This document shows, piece after piece, positions 11,765-22,640 of a stretch of 64,000 bases of DNA. The position numbers and the translations under genes are program-made. This DNA comes from Stomorhina lunata (lineage: Eukaryota; Arthropoda; Insecta; Diptera; Rhiniidae): positions 92,071,998 to 92,135,997 of the forward strand of contig OW121743.1 of the NCBI GenBank assembly GCA_933228675.1, in the 5' to 3' direction. Numbering within the stretch: the first letter of the stretch is position 1; each line of letters begins with the position of its first letter. The notes beneath the pieces are model-generated. The model worked only from the letters and a program-made list of their open reading frames with translations. It was not told where the DNA came from and made no database searches.

Positions 11765-14700
11765 TCTTTATAAAAATTTTTAAAAATTTTCTATTAAAAT
11801 TTTGAAAATTTTACAATAGAAAAATAGTAAAATTTTGAAAATTTTACAATAGAAAAATAGTAAAATTTTGAAAATTTTACAATAGAAAAATAGTAAAATT
11901 TTGAAAATTTTACAATAGAAAAATAGTAAAATTTTGAAAATTTTACAATAGAAAAATAGTAAAATTTTGAAAATTTTACAATAGAAAAATAGTAAAATTT
12001 TGCAAAATTTTACTATAGAAAAATAGTAAAATTTTGCAAAATTTTACTATAGAAAAATAGTAAAATTTTGCAAAATTTTACTATAGAAAAATAGTAAAAT
12101 TTTGCAAAATTTTACTATAGAAAAATAGTAAAATTTTGCAAAATTTTACTATAAAAAATAGTAAAATTTTGCAAAATTTTACTATAGAAAAATAGTAAAA
12201 TACTATAGAAAAATAGTAAAATTTTGCAAAATTTTACTATAGAAAAATATAGAAAAATAGTAAAATTTTGCAAAATTTTACTATAGAAAAATATAGAAAA
12301 ATAGTAAAATTTTGCAAAATTTTACTATAGAAAAATAGTAAAATTTTGCAAAATTTTACTATAGAAAAATAGTAAAATTTTGCAAAATTTTACTATAGAA
12401 AAATAGTAAAATTTTGCAAAATTTTACTATAGAAAAATAGTAAAATTTTGCAAAATTTTACTATAGAAAAATAGTAAAATTTTGCAAAATTTTACTATAG
12501 AAAAATAGTAAAATTTTGCAAAATTTTACTATAGAAAAATAGTAAAATTTTGCAAAATTTTACTATAGAAAAATAGTAAAATTTTGCAAAATTTTACTAT
12601 AGAAAAATAGTAAAATTTTGCAAAATTTTACTATAGAAAAATAGTAAAATTTTGCAAAATTTTACTATAGAAAAATAGTAAAATTTTACTATAGAAAAAT
12701 AGTAAAATTTTGCAAAATTTTACTATAGAAAAATAGTAAAATTTTGCAAAATTTTACTATAGAAAAATAGTAAAATTTTACTATAGAAAAATAGTAAAAT
12801 TTTGCAAAATTTTACTATAGAAAAATAGTAAAATTTTGCAAAATTTTACTATAGAAAAATAGTAAAATTTTGCAAAATTTTACTATAGAAAAAAAAATTT
12901 TGCAAAATTTTACTATAGAAAAATAGTAAAATTTTGCAAAATTTTACTATAGAAAAATAGTAAAATTTTGCAAAATTTTACTATAGAAAAATAGTAAAAT
13001 TTTGCAAAATTTTACTATAGAAAAATAGTAAAATTTTGCAAAATTTTACTATAGAAAAATAGTAAAATTTTGCAAAATTTTACTATAGAAAAATAGTAAA
13101 ATTTTGCAAAATTTTACTATAGAAAAATAGTAAAATTTTGCAAAATTTTACTATAGAAAAATAGTAAAATTTTGCAAAATTTTACTATAGAAAAATAGTA
13201 AAATTTTGCAAAATTTTACTATAGAAAAATAGTAAAATTTTGCAAAATTTTACTATAGAAAAATAGTAAAATTTTGCAAAATTTTACTATAGAAAAATAG
13301 TAAAATTTTGCAAAATTTTACTATAGAAAAATAGTAAAATTTTGCAAAATTTTACTATAGAAAAATAGTAAAATTTTGCAAAATTTTACTATAGAAAAAT
13401 AGTAAAATTTTGCAAAATTTTACTATAGAAAAATAGTAAAATTTTGCAAAATTTTACTATAGAAAAATAGTAAAATTTTGCAAAATTTTACTATAGAAAA
13501 ATAGTAAAATTTTGCAAAATTTTACTATAGAAAAATAGTAAAATTTTGCAAAATTTTACTATAGAAAAATAGTAAAATTTTGCAAAATTTTACTATAGAA
13601 AAATAGTAAAATTTTGCAAAATTTAACTATAGAAAAATAGTAAAATTTTGCAAAATTTTACTATAGAAAAATAGTAAAATTTTGCAAAATTTAACTATAG
13701 AAAAATAGAAAAATTTTGCAAAATTTTACTATAGAAAAATAGTAAAATTTTGCAAAATTTTACTATAGAAAAATAGTAAAATTTTGCAAAATTTTACTAT
13801 AGAAAAATAGTAAAATTTTGCAAAATTTTACTATAGAAAAATAGTAAAATTTTGCAAAATTTTACTATAGAAAAATAGTAAAATTTTGCAAAATTTTACT
13901 ATAGAAAAATAGTAAAATTTTGCAAAATTTTACTATAGAAAAATAGTAAAATTTTGCAAAATTTTACTATAGAAAAATAGTAAAATTTTACTATAGAAAA
14001 ATAGTAAAATTTTGCAAAATTTTACTATAGAAAAATAGTAAAATTTTGCAAAATTTTACTATGGTAAAAAAGTAAAATTTTGCAAAATTTTACTATAGAA
14101 AAATAGTAAAATTTTGCAAAATTTTTCTATAGAAAAATAGTAAAATTTTGCAAAATTTTTCTATAGAAAATTAGTAAAATTTTGCAAAATTTTTCTATAG
14201 AAAAAAAGTAAAATTTTGCAAAATTTTTCTATAGAAAAATAATAAAATTTTGCTAAATTTTTCTATAGAAAAATAGTAAAATTTTGCAAAATTTTTCTAT
14301 AGAAAAATAGTAAAATTTTGCAAAATTTTTCTATAGAAAAATAGTAAAATTTTGCAAAATTTTTCTATAGAAAAATAGTAAAATTTTGCAAAATTTTTCT
14401 ATAGAAAAATAGTAAAATTTTGCAAAATTTTTCTATAGAAAAATAGTAAAATTTTGCAAAATTTTTCTATAGAAAAATAGTAAAATTTTGCAAAATTTTT
14501 CTATAGAAAAATAGTAAAATTTTGCAAAATTTTTCTATAGAAAAATAGTAAAATTTTGCAAAATTTTTCTATAGAAAATAGTAAAATTTTGCAAAATTTT
14601 TCTATAGAAAAATAGTAAAATTTTGCAAAATTTTTCTATAGAAAAGTAGTAAAATTTTGCAAAATTTTTCTATAGAAAAATAGTAAAATTTTGCAAAATT

Positions 14701-15320
14701 TTTCTATAGAAAAATAGTAAAATTTTGCAAAATTTTTCTATAGAAAAATAGTAAAATTTTGCAAAATTTTTCTATAGAAAAATAGTAAAATTTTGCAAAA
14801 TTTTTCTATAGAAAAATAGTAAAATTTTGCAAAATTTTTCTTTAGAAAAATAGTAAAATTTTGCAAAATTTTTCTATAGAAAAATAGTAAAATTTTGCAA
14901 AATTTTTCTATAGAAAAATAGTAAAATTTTGCAAAATTTTTCTATAGAAAAATAGTAAAATTTTGCAAAATTTTTCTATAGAAAAATAGTAAAATTTTGG
15001 AAAATTTTTCTATAGAAAAATAGTAAAATTTTGGAAAATTTTTCTATAGAAAAATAGTAAAATTTTGGAAAATTTTTCTATAGAAAAATAGTAAAATTTT
15101 GCAAAATTTTTCTATTGAAAAATAGTAAAATTTTGCAAAATTTTTCTATAGAAAAATAGTAAAATTTTGCAAAATTTTTCTATAGAAAAATAGTAAAATT
15201 TTGCAAAATTTTTCTATAGAAAAATAGTAAAATTTTGAAAATTTTATTATAGAAAAATAGTAAAATTTTGAAAATTTGACTATAGGAATATAGTAACATT
15301 TTGAAAATTTTACTATTAAT
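11765..15320. repeat. 34-bp palindromic satellite array
   Basis: About 104 tandem units of 33-34 bp. From 11790 to 12005 the units use TTTTGAAAATTTTACAATAG. From 12005 to 14090 each 34-bp unit contains ATAGTAAAATTTTG followed directly by its exact reverse complement, a 28-bp perfect palindrome, then AGAAAA. From about 14090 to 15220 ACTATAG is replaced by TCTATAG: this breaks the 28-bp dyad but creates the 16-bp palindrome TTTTTCTATAGAAAAA. The ends grade into diverged copies. A few units are deleted or fused (for example 12190-12210, 12240-12300, 12680-12790). Confidence 0.98.
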
Positions 15321-16660
15321 GAAAACTACTTTAAGCTTAATTAAAAAGTTTTTATTACACTAGCACCCATAAATTTAAATATTAATTAATAAAAGAACAT
15401 GGATGATTATTTTATAACCCAATTAAAAAAAATACGAATAACTATATTACCTATATTCACATGTAAAATATAATAAACAACTATTAAGTAAAGTTATATA
15501 AAAAATCATCCTCATCATCTCCTACTATTTTATAAATAAATAAATAAATGATCACCATATGAACAGCGAAAAACAGCAGCTTTATTGCCTTCATCATCAT
15601 TACAAGCATCAACTACCAACAGATTAAACAAAAAAGAACTACAAATACCTCCTCTACTAACTACATTCTTGTTTAAAATAATACCTCTAAGGAAATTGAA
15701 AGGATCTTTTTATCCGAAAAGTATAATTATTAAAAGCACACCCGCTGTTGTTTTAATACATCTCATACGCATCAAAAAATCTTTTAAGGCTTTCGCAGAT
15801 TTCAGCAGCAATTTTTGTTGAACGCTTGATCTTTGGTTATCCACCTCCTGTTTTGTTGTTTGCCACTGACTGACTGCCTGCATTTACTTTTATGCTGTAA
15901 ATTGTTTAGACTAGTGGTTGCTTGGTCAATTTTTTTAATTTTACAGTGGGAGTTTATTGGCTTCTTAATTCATTTTTAGTTTCGCATTTTTGTGTTTTTT
16001 TTAAATTCGGGTTTTTCTTATCATTTTTTTGAATTTCAAGCTTCTTTTTTTTGTGCACTTTATATCAGCAGGGTGCCGTTCGTTTAATAAGTTTTAATCA
16101 CACGTGTTGACAGACGAGAATAATGCCAAAGATTTACTCTTGATCTTTTGTGTGATTATGAAGTGTAAAAAGCTTTTCCTTTTGTATTAACAAAAACGCG
16201 TGATTGTAAATGAGTAAAAATGTTGCTTCAATGATAAATTATTGTTAAATTGTGGTATAGGGAACGGAACTGAATGATATTGGAGATGACTGGAGTATTA
16301 ATAAAATAAGTAAAAGTTATAAGATTATGGAGTTCAGTTGCTTTAAAAAGCTGAACATTTTTTTTAGACAATTTATGGCAATACAAAATAAATAGTTTAT
16401 ACATTTGTATTTATATTAAAAAGGAATTATGTCATATAAAAGTTTAATATTATGGATAATGTTAGGGCTTTAGGGAAACGTTTAAAAAATTAGTTATTGA
16501 AGAATTAAAAAATTTTCCATTTCCAAAATTTATTTTAAGCTTTGGAAAAATTGTCCAAATTTTTCTATGAAAAACTAAATTTTTAAAAGTATTGGATTAA
16601 AAATTTTCTTTAGAAATTTTTTGTTTTTTCTTGAATTTTTAACATTTTTTTATTTATAAG
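15321..16660. other. AT-rich stretch, no gene seen
   Basis: It contains a short AAAT microsatellite at about 15532-15549. The 78-residue open frame at 15585-15821 has no recognisable domain and no splice context; I do not call it a gene. Confidence 0.5.
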
Positions 16661-16700
16661 AGTTTGCATCTTAAGTCTTTTGTGTTTACGAAGTAAAACT
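16661..16700 (+). repeat. K motif copy
   Basis: CTTAAGTCTTTTG at 16670-16682 preceded by AGTTTGCAT. Its downstream flank differs from the 17.15 and 19.07 kb copies, so only the core and a few flanking bases are shared. Confidence 0.5.
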
Positions 16701-17039
16701 GGGATTTTCTTAGATTCAAAATTATAATTTTTGGATAAAAACAAAACCATATACAAAATTGTATTACAATAATTCCATATTTAAACCCAGCTCCAATAGA
16801 AGATCCATTAGCAAAAATTACTTAAAAATACAAGAACCTTTAGAAAATATGTAGACAAAATTTAATGCAAATATCTCTCTAAGCTTATTTTGTTAATTTA
16901 ATGTTATCTCTCATTACAGACACAAATTTATTTGTATTTGAATATTGTTTTGCCAAATTTGCTTGGAATCAACAAAAATTTTACCATTACTTTCATATAA
17001 TACACACAACTACACCAAAAATCACAAGATAAAAGAAAT

Positions 17040-17171
17040 TTTTTGAGTTAAGTTTTCTGTAAGCTTAAATAAAAAAAGTTAAATTTCTTCAGATTTAGGA
17101 TTTTTAAATCAAATTTTTGCTTTTAAAAGTAGTTCCTCAGTGTGCAAAACAAAAGACTTAAGAAACGAACT
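17040..17171 (-). repeat. Left arm of a long K inverted repeat
   Basis: Read on the minus strand this arm runs CTTAAGTCTTTTGTTTTGCA, then CACTGAGGAACTAC and later CTAAATCTGAAGAAATTTAA. The same order of words occurs on the plus strand from 19073 onward (TTTTACACACTGAGAAATTAC, then CTTAAATCTGATGAAATTTA). The two arms are about 120 bp each, diverged, and face each other across 1.9 kb that contains Penelope, LINE and MITE sequence. Confidence 0.6.
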
Positions 17172-17249
17172 TAATAAAAAATGTTAGAAAACAAATCGAT
17201 ACAATTAACATTTTTTTCTATATACAAAATTTGTTAAATTTTTATCAAA

Positions 17250-17555
17250 TTTTGTCTTAGTCGCCAACAAAGCAACAACAAAAGTGTGGGAAATAAAGAA
17301 ATGATAAAACTGAAGAATGTTTGTGTGTTTCTGTTCGGATGATAACCTTCGCTTTATGTTGATATTTATTAGACACAATAATAATAATTCGTATTTATTC
17401 AGTCCCTCAAATTATACATAATGTGAGGTTTTCGCTCTGTCTAGAATTAGGGATAATCCTCCTGATGAGATGGTCTAACCAACCATCGAAACGCGTCGAG
17501 GAAAGGTTTCCCCACCAACATTTTTTGGTTTTATCAAAAAACTATTTATTACAAT
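17250..17555 (+). mobile_element. Penelope-like element terminal-repeat fragment carrying a hammerhead ribozyme
   Basis: Starts TTTGTCTTAGTCGCCAACAA and ends near the ATTTTTTGGTT segment. A second diverged copy with the same order of landmarks (TTTAGTCGCCATTGGGAAAT, AATTCGTATTTATT, CTGCAATTAGGGATACTC, CGAAACGCGTTGAGGAAAG, ACATTTTTTGGTT) lies at 55799-56075, and a third fragment is on the minus strand at 62945-63010. Assignment to Penelope-like elements rests on established knowledge that their flanking repeats encode minimal hammerhead ribozymes with the GAAACGCGUC signature. No reverse transcriptase of this type is present in the window. Confidence 0.65.
17458..17501 (+). ncRNA. Minimal type I hammerhead ribozyme motif, intact core
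   Basis: All core elements are visible. Stem I is CCTC (17458-17461) pairing with GAGG (17498-17501). The conserved CTGATGA is at 17462-17468. Stem II is GATGGT (17469-17474) pairing perfectly with ACCATC (17482-17487) around loop CTAACCA. The GAA core is at 17488-17490. A two-base-pair stem III (AC with GT around GC) occupies 17491-17496. The predicted cleavage base is C17497. A very short stem III is typical of Penelope-type hammerheads, which are reported to work poorly as monomers and possibly as dimers. Activity of this copy is untested. Confidence 0.85.
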
Positions 17556-17869
17556 AATAAATAATTGTAATAAATAATTCTAAGTGCAATACCCTACAGT
17601 AAAACTTTTTAATTAAATGTTTGAAGTCCCAAAATTTTTTTAAACCTTTTTAAAAAATTTATCAAATTTATAGTTGACTTTTCTGACTTTGGCGTTAGTT
17701 TTAAAAATAATAATGAAGAGGACTGTCTAAATTTTAGTAAGATTTCAAGGAAATTTCGGAGATTTTGGGAGATTGCAGAATTATTCCGAGAAGTTTTCAA
17801 TAGGAGGAAAGAAAGAGAAATTTAGCTTAGGTTTCTTCTATATGAACGTATGGTGATAATTGATAATTG

Positions 17870-18180
17870 AAGGTACTTACATAACCAATAACCTTATTTT
17901 CGACACTGATATGTAGTGAAGGGGTTTGCGACATTCCATCCAAATATAATCTTTGTTTACCTGATTTCCAGCCCAGCTGCCCGAGATTGTTAATATTTTA
18001 TTATAGGTGACCTGTTCCCTGGCTTAGACGACATACCATCGGGGCCAATAGGTGACAAGATACATCCTTGCCTTAAACCAGTATTAACCTCGAACGTGTT
18101 TGACAATTTGCTCTTTTGTAAAACTCAACATTCAAAATCTAATGGAAAATACATCGGATATTCTATAAAAACCTACGAAA
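17870..18180 (-). pseudogene. Decayed non-LTR (LINE) reverse transcriptase fragment
   Basis: On the minus strand around 18125-18050 the translation reads SKLSNTFEVNTGLRQGCILS followed by PI, matching the conserved segment of LINE reverse transcriptases just before the FADD-type catalytic block (family pattern: S.FEV.TGVRQGC.LSP). Further downstream, words resembling the later RT block (GLEI...TK and TPSLHISVENKVIGYVST) follow, but the segment with the catalytic aspartates is missing and frames change, so the copy is dead. The local GC content is clearly higher than the surroundings. Clade cannot be set from this fragment. Confidence 0.7.
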
Positions 18181-18410
18181 ATTTGTATCATTCTCTGTAT
18201 TGGAAGAAGTCTTATTCGCCTGTAGTTGTTGCAGTCTCTAGAGTCTTCCTTTTTTTTGATATTTGAACTAGTTTACGTTCATTTCGGAATCTTCAACATC
18301 ACATAAAACCATATCTGTTAATATGTAGTCTCTTCAAGTTTGTTGATCATTTGTCCCTTACTACTCACAGGTGGCTAACGAATCGTCCGTAAGAGCATTA
18401 TTTTCACCTG

Positions 18411-18718
18411 CGGTCAAATCTTCGTATTCGGTATCGATCAAACATTCAGACTTTAAGTAAATATTATGTAACATTTTTATGTAACATTTTTTTTTTATTA
18501 AAATGCTTTATCAAATTTGATATCTAAATATATCTGTTTGTTTATCAAAATATTCACTTAAAATGAAATTCTTTCACTGTCAGGGAAATTTTGACAATTA
18601 ATTTGCAATATAGTAAACCTTATATGTTATATTATTTAGATTATCCCAAAAGTATGCTACATAAATGTTTCTGATATATCTTACATTTCGATCGATATCG
18701 AATTCGGCGATTTGGCAA
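18411..18718 (+). mobile_element. Beta MITE, diverged copy
   Basis: Left end CGGTCAAATCTTCGTATTCG follows a CTG; the right end reads TCGAATTCGGCGATTTGGCAA before CAG. Interior landmarks TTTAAGTAAATATTATGTAAC, ATCTGTTTGTTTATCAAAA and TTATCCCAAAAGTATGCTAC are shared with the beta copies at 34518 and 39804. No open frame. The CAG at its right end is also the left flank of the alpha element that follows. Confidence 0.75.
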
Positions 18719-18721
18719 CAG

Positions 18722-19039
18722 GGTCCAAATTACCGCATTCGATATCGATCGAAATCTTAGATATTTTCAAAACATTTGTATAGCATACTTTAAGGATAAT
18801 CAAAATTATTTAAAAGTTGCTCAGTTAACTTTATTTTTTTTGCAGTTATTTGCCAAAAGAAGACCAATAGTAAAAGAATTTTTATTGAACTATATGTTTT
18901 TAAAAACGAATCAAAATGGATACCAAATTTCAATAAAGTTTTTGCATCGAAGTAACTTTGAACATCCCTAAAGTATACTTCACAATATTTGCTTAAAAGT
19001 CTGAGTTTTCGATCGATATCGAATGCGGTAATTTGGCCC
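18722..19039 (+). mobile_element. Alpha MITE, 318 bp
   Basis: Terminal inverted repeats GGTCCAAATTACCGCATTCG... and ...CGAATGCGGTAATTTGGCCC, about 33 bp each, containing the palindromic word TTCGATATCGATCGAA. Flanked by CAG (18719-18721) and TAG (19040-19042), one mismatch from a 3-bp duplication. It is exactly 318 bp, as are the two nested copies at 34.8-35.5 kb. No coding capacity. The 3-bp CWG target and GG...CC ends suggest a PIF/Harbinger-like family; this is inference. Confidence 0.88.
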
Positions 19040-19063
19040 TAGTTTTTTTTGCATTTCCTATTA

Positions 19064-19180
19064 ATTTCGCGTCTTAAGTCTTTTGTTTTACACACTGAGA
19101 AATTACAATTTCAAAAATCTTAAATCTGATGAAATTTAACAAGTCGATTTATGTTAACAGAAGACTTATCTGTACAAATT
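19064..19180 (+). repeat. Right arm of the long K inverted repeat
   Basis: Core CTTAAGTCTTTTG at 19073-19085, followed by TTTTACACACTGAGAAATTA and ATCTTAAATCTGATGAAATT, mirroring the arm at 17040-17171. The conserved part extends at least 80 bp beyond the core, so this is more than a short motif. Confidence 0.6.
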
Positions 19181-19419
19181 GTTTGCGAAAAACTTTTCTT
19201 GAGATTTCATTGTATTTGGGAGTATGTTTTTATTAATGGTCAAACATTTGCGGATTCCAACAAAATTTTTTGCTTTAAAGGACAAAAATCCCAATTTGAA
19301 AATAAAGACCTTCTATAGGTCCGATATAATGATATAATTTGGTCCAAAAATTATAAGAACTATTCTTGCATTAAAAAATATATGTGTTAAATTTTGTTAA
19401 ATTGCCCAGCCTGAATGAC

Positions 19420-19520
19420 TGATATAGTTTAATAAACTCAAAAGGTGATTCTGAGTCTAGCGGTACTTAAAGATCGGTGTGAGACTAATATAACTTTGTA
19501 CTTCAATCTATGATGGTTAA
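19420..19520 (+). mobile_element. Eroded R-family repeat remnant
   Basis: AACTCAAAAGGTGATTCTGA then GTCTAGCGGTACTTAAAGATCGGTG resembles the distal part of R elements (CTCAGAAAGTGATTCTAAGC, TATTGGTATACTAAAAGGTG). Ends are not definable. Confidence 0.5.
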
Positions 19521-20247
19521 GGATATCGAGCCATTACCGCCAAATTGATGTTACCAACATCATTGTCTATTTTTTTATCTAAATCGATAGACTTAGATCA
19601 TTTGTATCATCTCTCGAAATTTTATATATATATAGATTAAGCTGTAACAATTTTATATTTAAAACAATTTTAATGTAAATACATGCAAAAAATACCTTTT
19701 TGAACTGATTTTATTTAGAAATAAACATCTCCTGATTTTGTTGGTTACATCTTTTCTGTGTTTATGGCTCGATACAACAAATATTCAAATTGAACTCAAT
19801 ATCCATTTTTTACATTTGTTTATTAGCACTCCTCCCTCTGAAACACCCCAATCCAGTTTCTACAAAACCTTTAGACTTAATAAAAGGAGCAGCCAAAAAA
19901 TTTGTTGCAATTAAATTTTAACATACTCTTAATTGATTTCAGCATAAATTGCGTGATTTCAATTTACAAATGAAACAAGTTTTAGATATTAAAATGTTTT
20001 ATTGCTTTTCCTCTTTAATTTTGAATAAAAACAAAGCTACACTCCAAAAAAAAGTTCCTATACCCAAACAATTTATTTTTATAAAAATCTTAAAGAAACT
20101 TATAAAAAAATTGTTTTCTTTTTATTAAAATAAAAAAACACAAAAACTAAAATGACTAATGATTAAGGAAAAATTGTATGGTGTGTCCTTGATTACTTTA
20201 CCACACGGGCAATTAAAAGCAATACAAAATATTCAATGAAAATTGCA
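19521..20247. other. AT-rich stretch before the assembly gap
   Basis: No gene or complete element recognised. It has a short TA run at about 19622-19633 and homopolymer-rich sequence towards the gap. Confidence 0.5.
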
Positions 20248-20447
20248 NNNNNNNNNNNNNNNNNNNNNNNNNNNNNNNNNNNNNNNNNNNNNNNNNNNNN
20301 NNNNNNNNNNNNNNNNNNNNNNNNNNNNNNNNNNNNNNNNNNNNNNNNNNNNNNNNNNNNNNNNNNNNNNNNNNNNNNNNNNNNNNNNNNNNNNNNNNNN
20401 NNNNNNNNNNNNNNNNNNNNNNNNNNNNNNNNNNNNNNNNNNNNNNN
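20248..20447. other. Assembly gap (200 N)
   Basis: Exactly 200 undetermined bases, a common scaffolding placeholder. It abuts the left end of a 29-bp satellite array, so the missing sequence is probably more of that array; true length is unknown. Confidence 0.98.
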
Positions 20448-21200
20448 CTTATTATAGAAAATTTTTCGAAAATTGACTATTTATAGGAAATTTTTGAAAA
20501 ATTGACTCTTTATAGAAAAATTTTCGAAAATTGACTATTTATAGGAAATTTTACGAAAATTGACTATTTATAGAAAGTTTTTCGAAAATTGACTAATTTT
20601 AGGCAATTTTTCAAAAATTGACTATTTATAGGAAATTTTTCGAAAATTGACAATTTATAGGAATTTTTTCGAAAATTGACTATTTATAGCAAATTTTTCG
20701 AAAATTTACTATTTATAGGAAATTTTTTGAAAATCGACTATTTATAGGAAATTTTCAAAATTGACTATTTATAGCAAATTTTTCAACAATTGACTATTTA
20801 TAGGAAATTTTTCTTAAATTGGCTATTTATAGGAAATTTTTCGAAAATTGTCGATTAATAGGAAATTTTTCGAAAATCGTGCATTAATAGGAAATTTTTC
20901 GAAGTTACTATTTTGAAAAAATTTTTCGAAAATAAAATTTTTATAGGAAATTTTCGGAAAATTTATTATTTGTAGAAAATTTCTGGAAAAATTGACTTTT
21001 TATAGGAAATATTTTGGAAAATTGACTATTTATATTAAAATTTTCGAAATTAGACAATTTATAGGAAATTTTTCGAAAATTAACTATATAAAGGAAATTT
21101 TTCTAAAAATGATTATTTGAAGGAAATTTTTCCAAAAGAGACTATTTAATGAAAATTTTTCGAAAATTTAAATTTTTTAAGAAAGCTTTTTGAAAATTGA
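20448..21200 (+). repeat. 29-bp satellite array, left segment
   Basis: Units of TTGACTATTTATAGGAAATT plus TTTCGAAAA, about 26 copies, decaying after about 20900. The left end is lost in the gap. It is the same family and orientation as 22641-25915. Confidence 0.95.
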
Positions 21201-22640
21201 AAATTTTCAAACAATTAAAAGCTGTAATGTTACAAACCCTTTCTTGAACTTAAGTTATTGCTTGTAGCTCGTAAAATCTACAAAAGTTAACAACTTTTTT
21301 TGATCTTTTTTGAAAGTGTGTACCTTTGTAGCATATACCAATATGTGCTTTTTGAGGTAGTCGACTGCTGCGACTATAAAGACTTGTTGTTGTTAACAAT
21401 TTTTGGTATGAGTATTTGCTTTGAATGTGTATTTTTTCATACCTTGTTATAGTGTTAATAGTGGCAAGTGTTGTTTTAGCCACTTGTGGCGTCAAGTTTT
21501 GCATCTTTTATTATTTTTGTAGTTTTTGTGTTATTTTTTTTTTCTTTGCCTCTTGATTATATACTTTATATTTATACTACATGATGCCTTCAATTTCGAG
21601 AAGCTTAAACCCTTTAAGTGGGCTGTTACTACTGTTACCTACTACCGAGAGTAGTATAGAAGCCATTGGGAGCAGGAATGTCTGGTTTAATTCTGGCCTG
21701 TTGCCTTGTGTAAATAAATTTAGTTGGGTTTGTTTGTTTATACCAGATATCGGGTGACTGTATTTAACAGTTCATTAAAAACAAAAATTGAGTACTATGT
21801 AGTAAAGTTTGTTTTAAAAAACAAACATAATATTAACTTTAGTCGAAATAACTTTCGCCCTTGTTTGTTTTATTATATTGACTAAGGAAAAAAGTCTGTG
21901 TAATATTTTTCACTTTATATGCGAATGTAGTGTTTTTTTTGCCCCGCCCACATGCAGAGACCGCCAAAAATGTTATTGCAGAGATAAATCATTTTGTTGC
22001 CTTAACTCTAAAAACATAAGAAAACAGAATTCGGCTATCTCTTGGCTTACATAGTTTTTAATCACACACTAACCACCACTGAACAGTCACTCACTCAGTC
22101 AATCTTTAAATCAAATTCATTTTTTTTTTTTGTTTGGCTTTCGATATTTACAATTAAGCTTATCTTGTTGCTTCACAAGAAAAATATCGAAGAAAATCTC
22201 AGTATTTACTTTAAACTGAGCCTCGTTTACTTTACGATTTTGTTGAAAAAGATTACATTTATGATATGATTTTAATTGTGTTAAATTAAAAATCATTATC
22301 ATCAATTTTAAACTTTTTAATGACAAACCTACATTTACATTGTTTTTATGCATTTTCCTTATCTCTGATAGTTTGTTAAGGAACAATTGAAACAGTTTTT
22401 CGTTTTATTAATGATCATCTTAATCAAGATCCTTGACGACTTATTACAGTGGCTTGATATTATTTAAAAATTAAATTTTACTCTTAAAAGTATGCTTTAG
22501 ATTTTGAATGATTTAAAAATAAATTTTAATGGGCACCATCCAAATGATGAAGATTGATTTGATTTATCAATTAAATTTTTATAAAATTTATTATTTTCAG
22601 AATCACATAATTTTGCATTTTGTGGGTCCAATAGGTTTTT
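21201..22640. other. Unique AT-rich stretch between two 29-bp arrays
   Basis: Separates two like-oriented blocks of the same satellite. Open frames at 21250-21504, 22042-22269, 22117-22386 and 22497-22703 show no recognised domain and no conserved splice context; I do not support any as genes. Confidence 0.5.

Noticed and set aside
20236..20476. Two ORFs spanning the N gap
   Set aside because: They are artefacts of translating undetermined bases.
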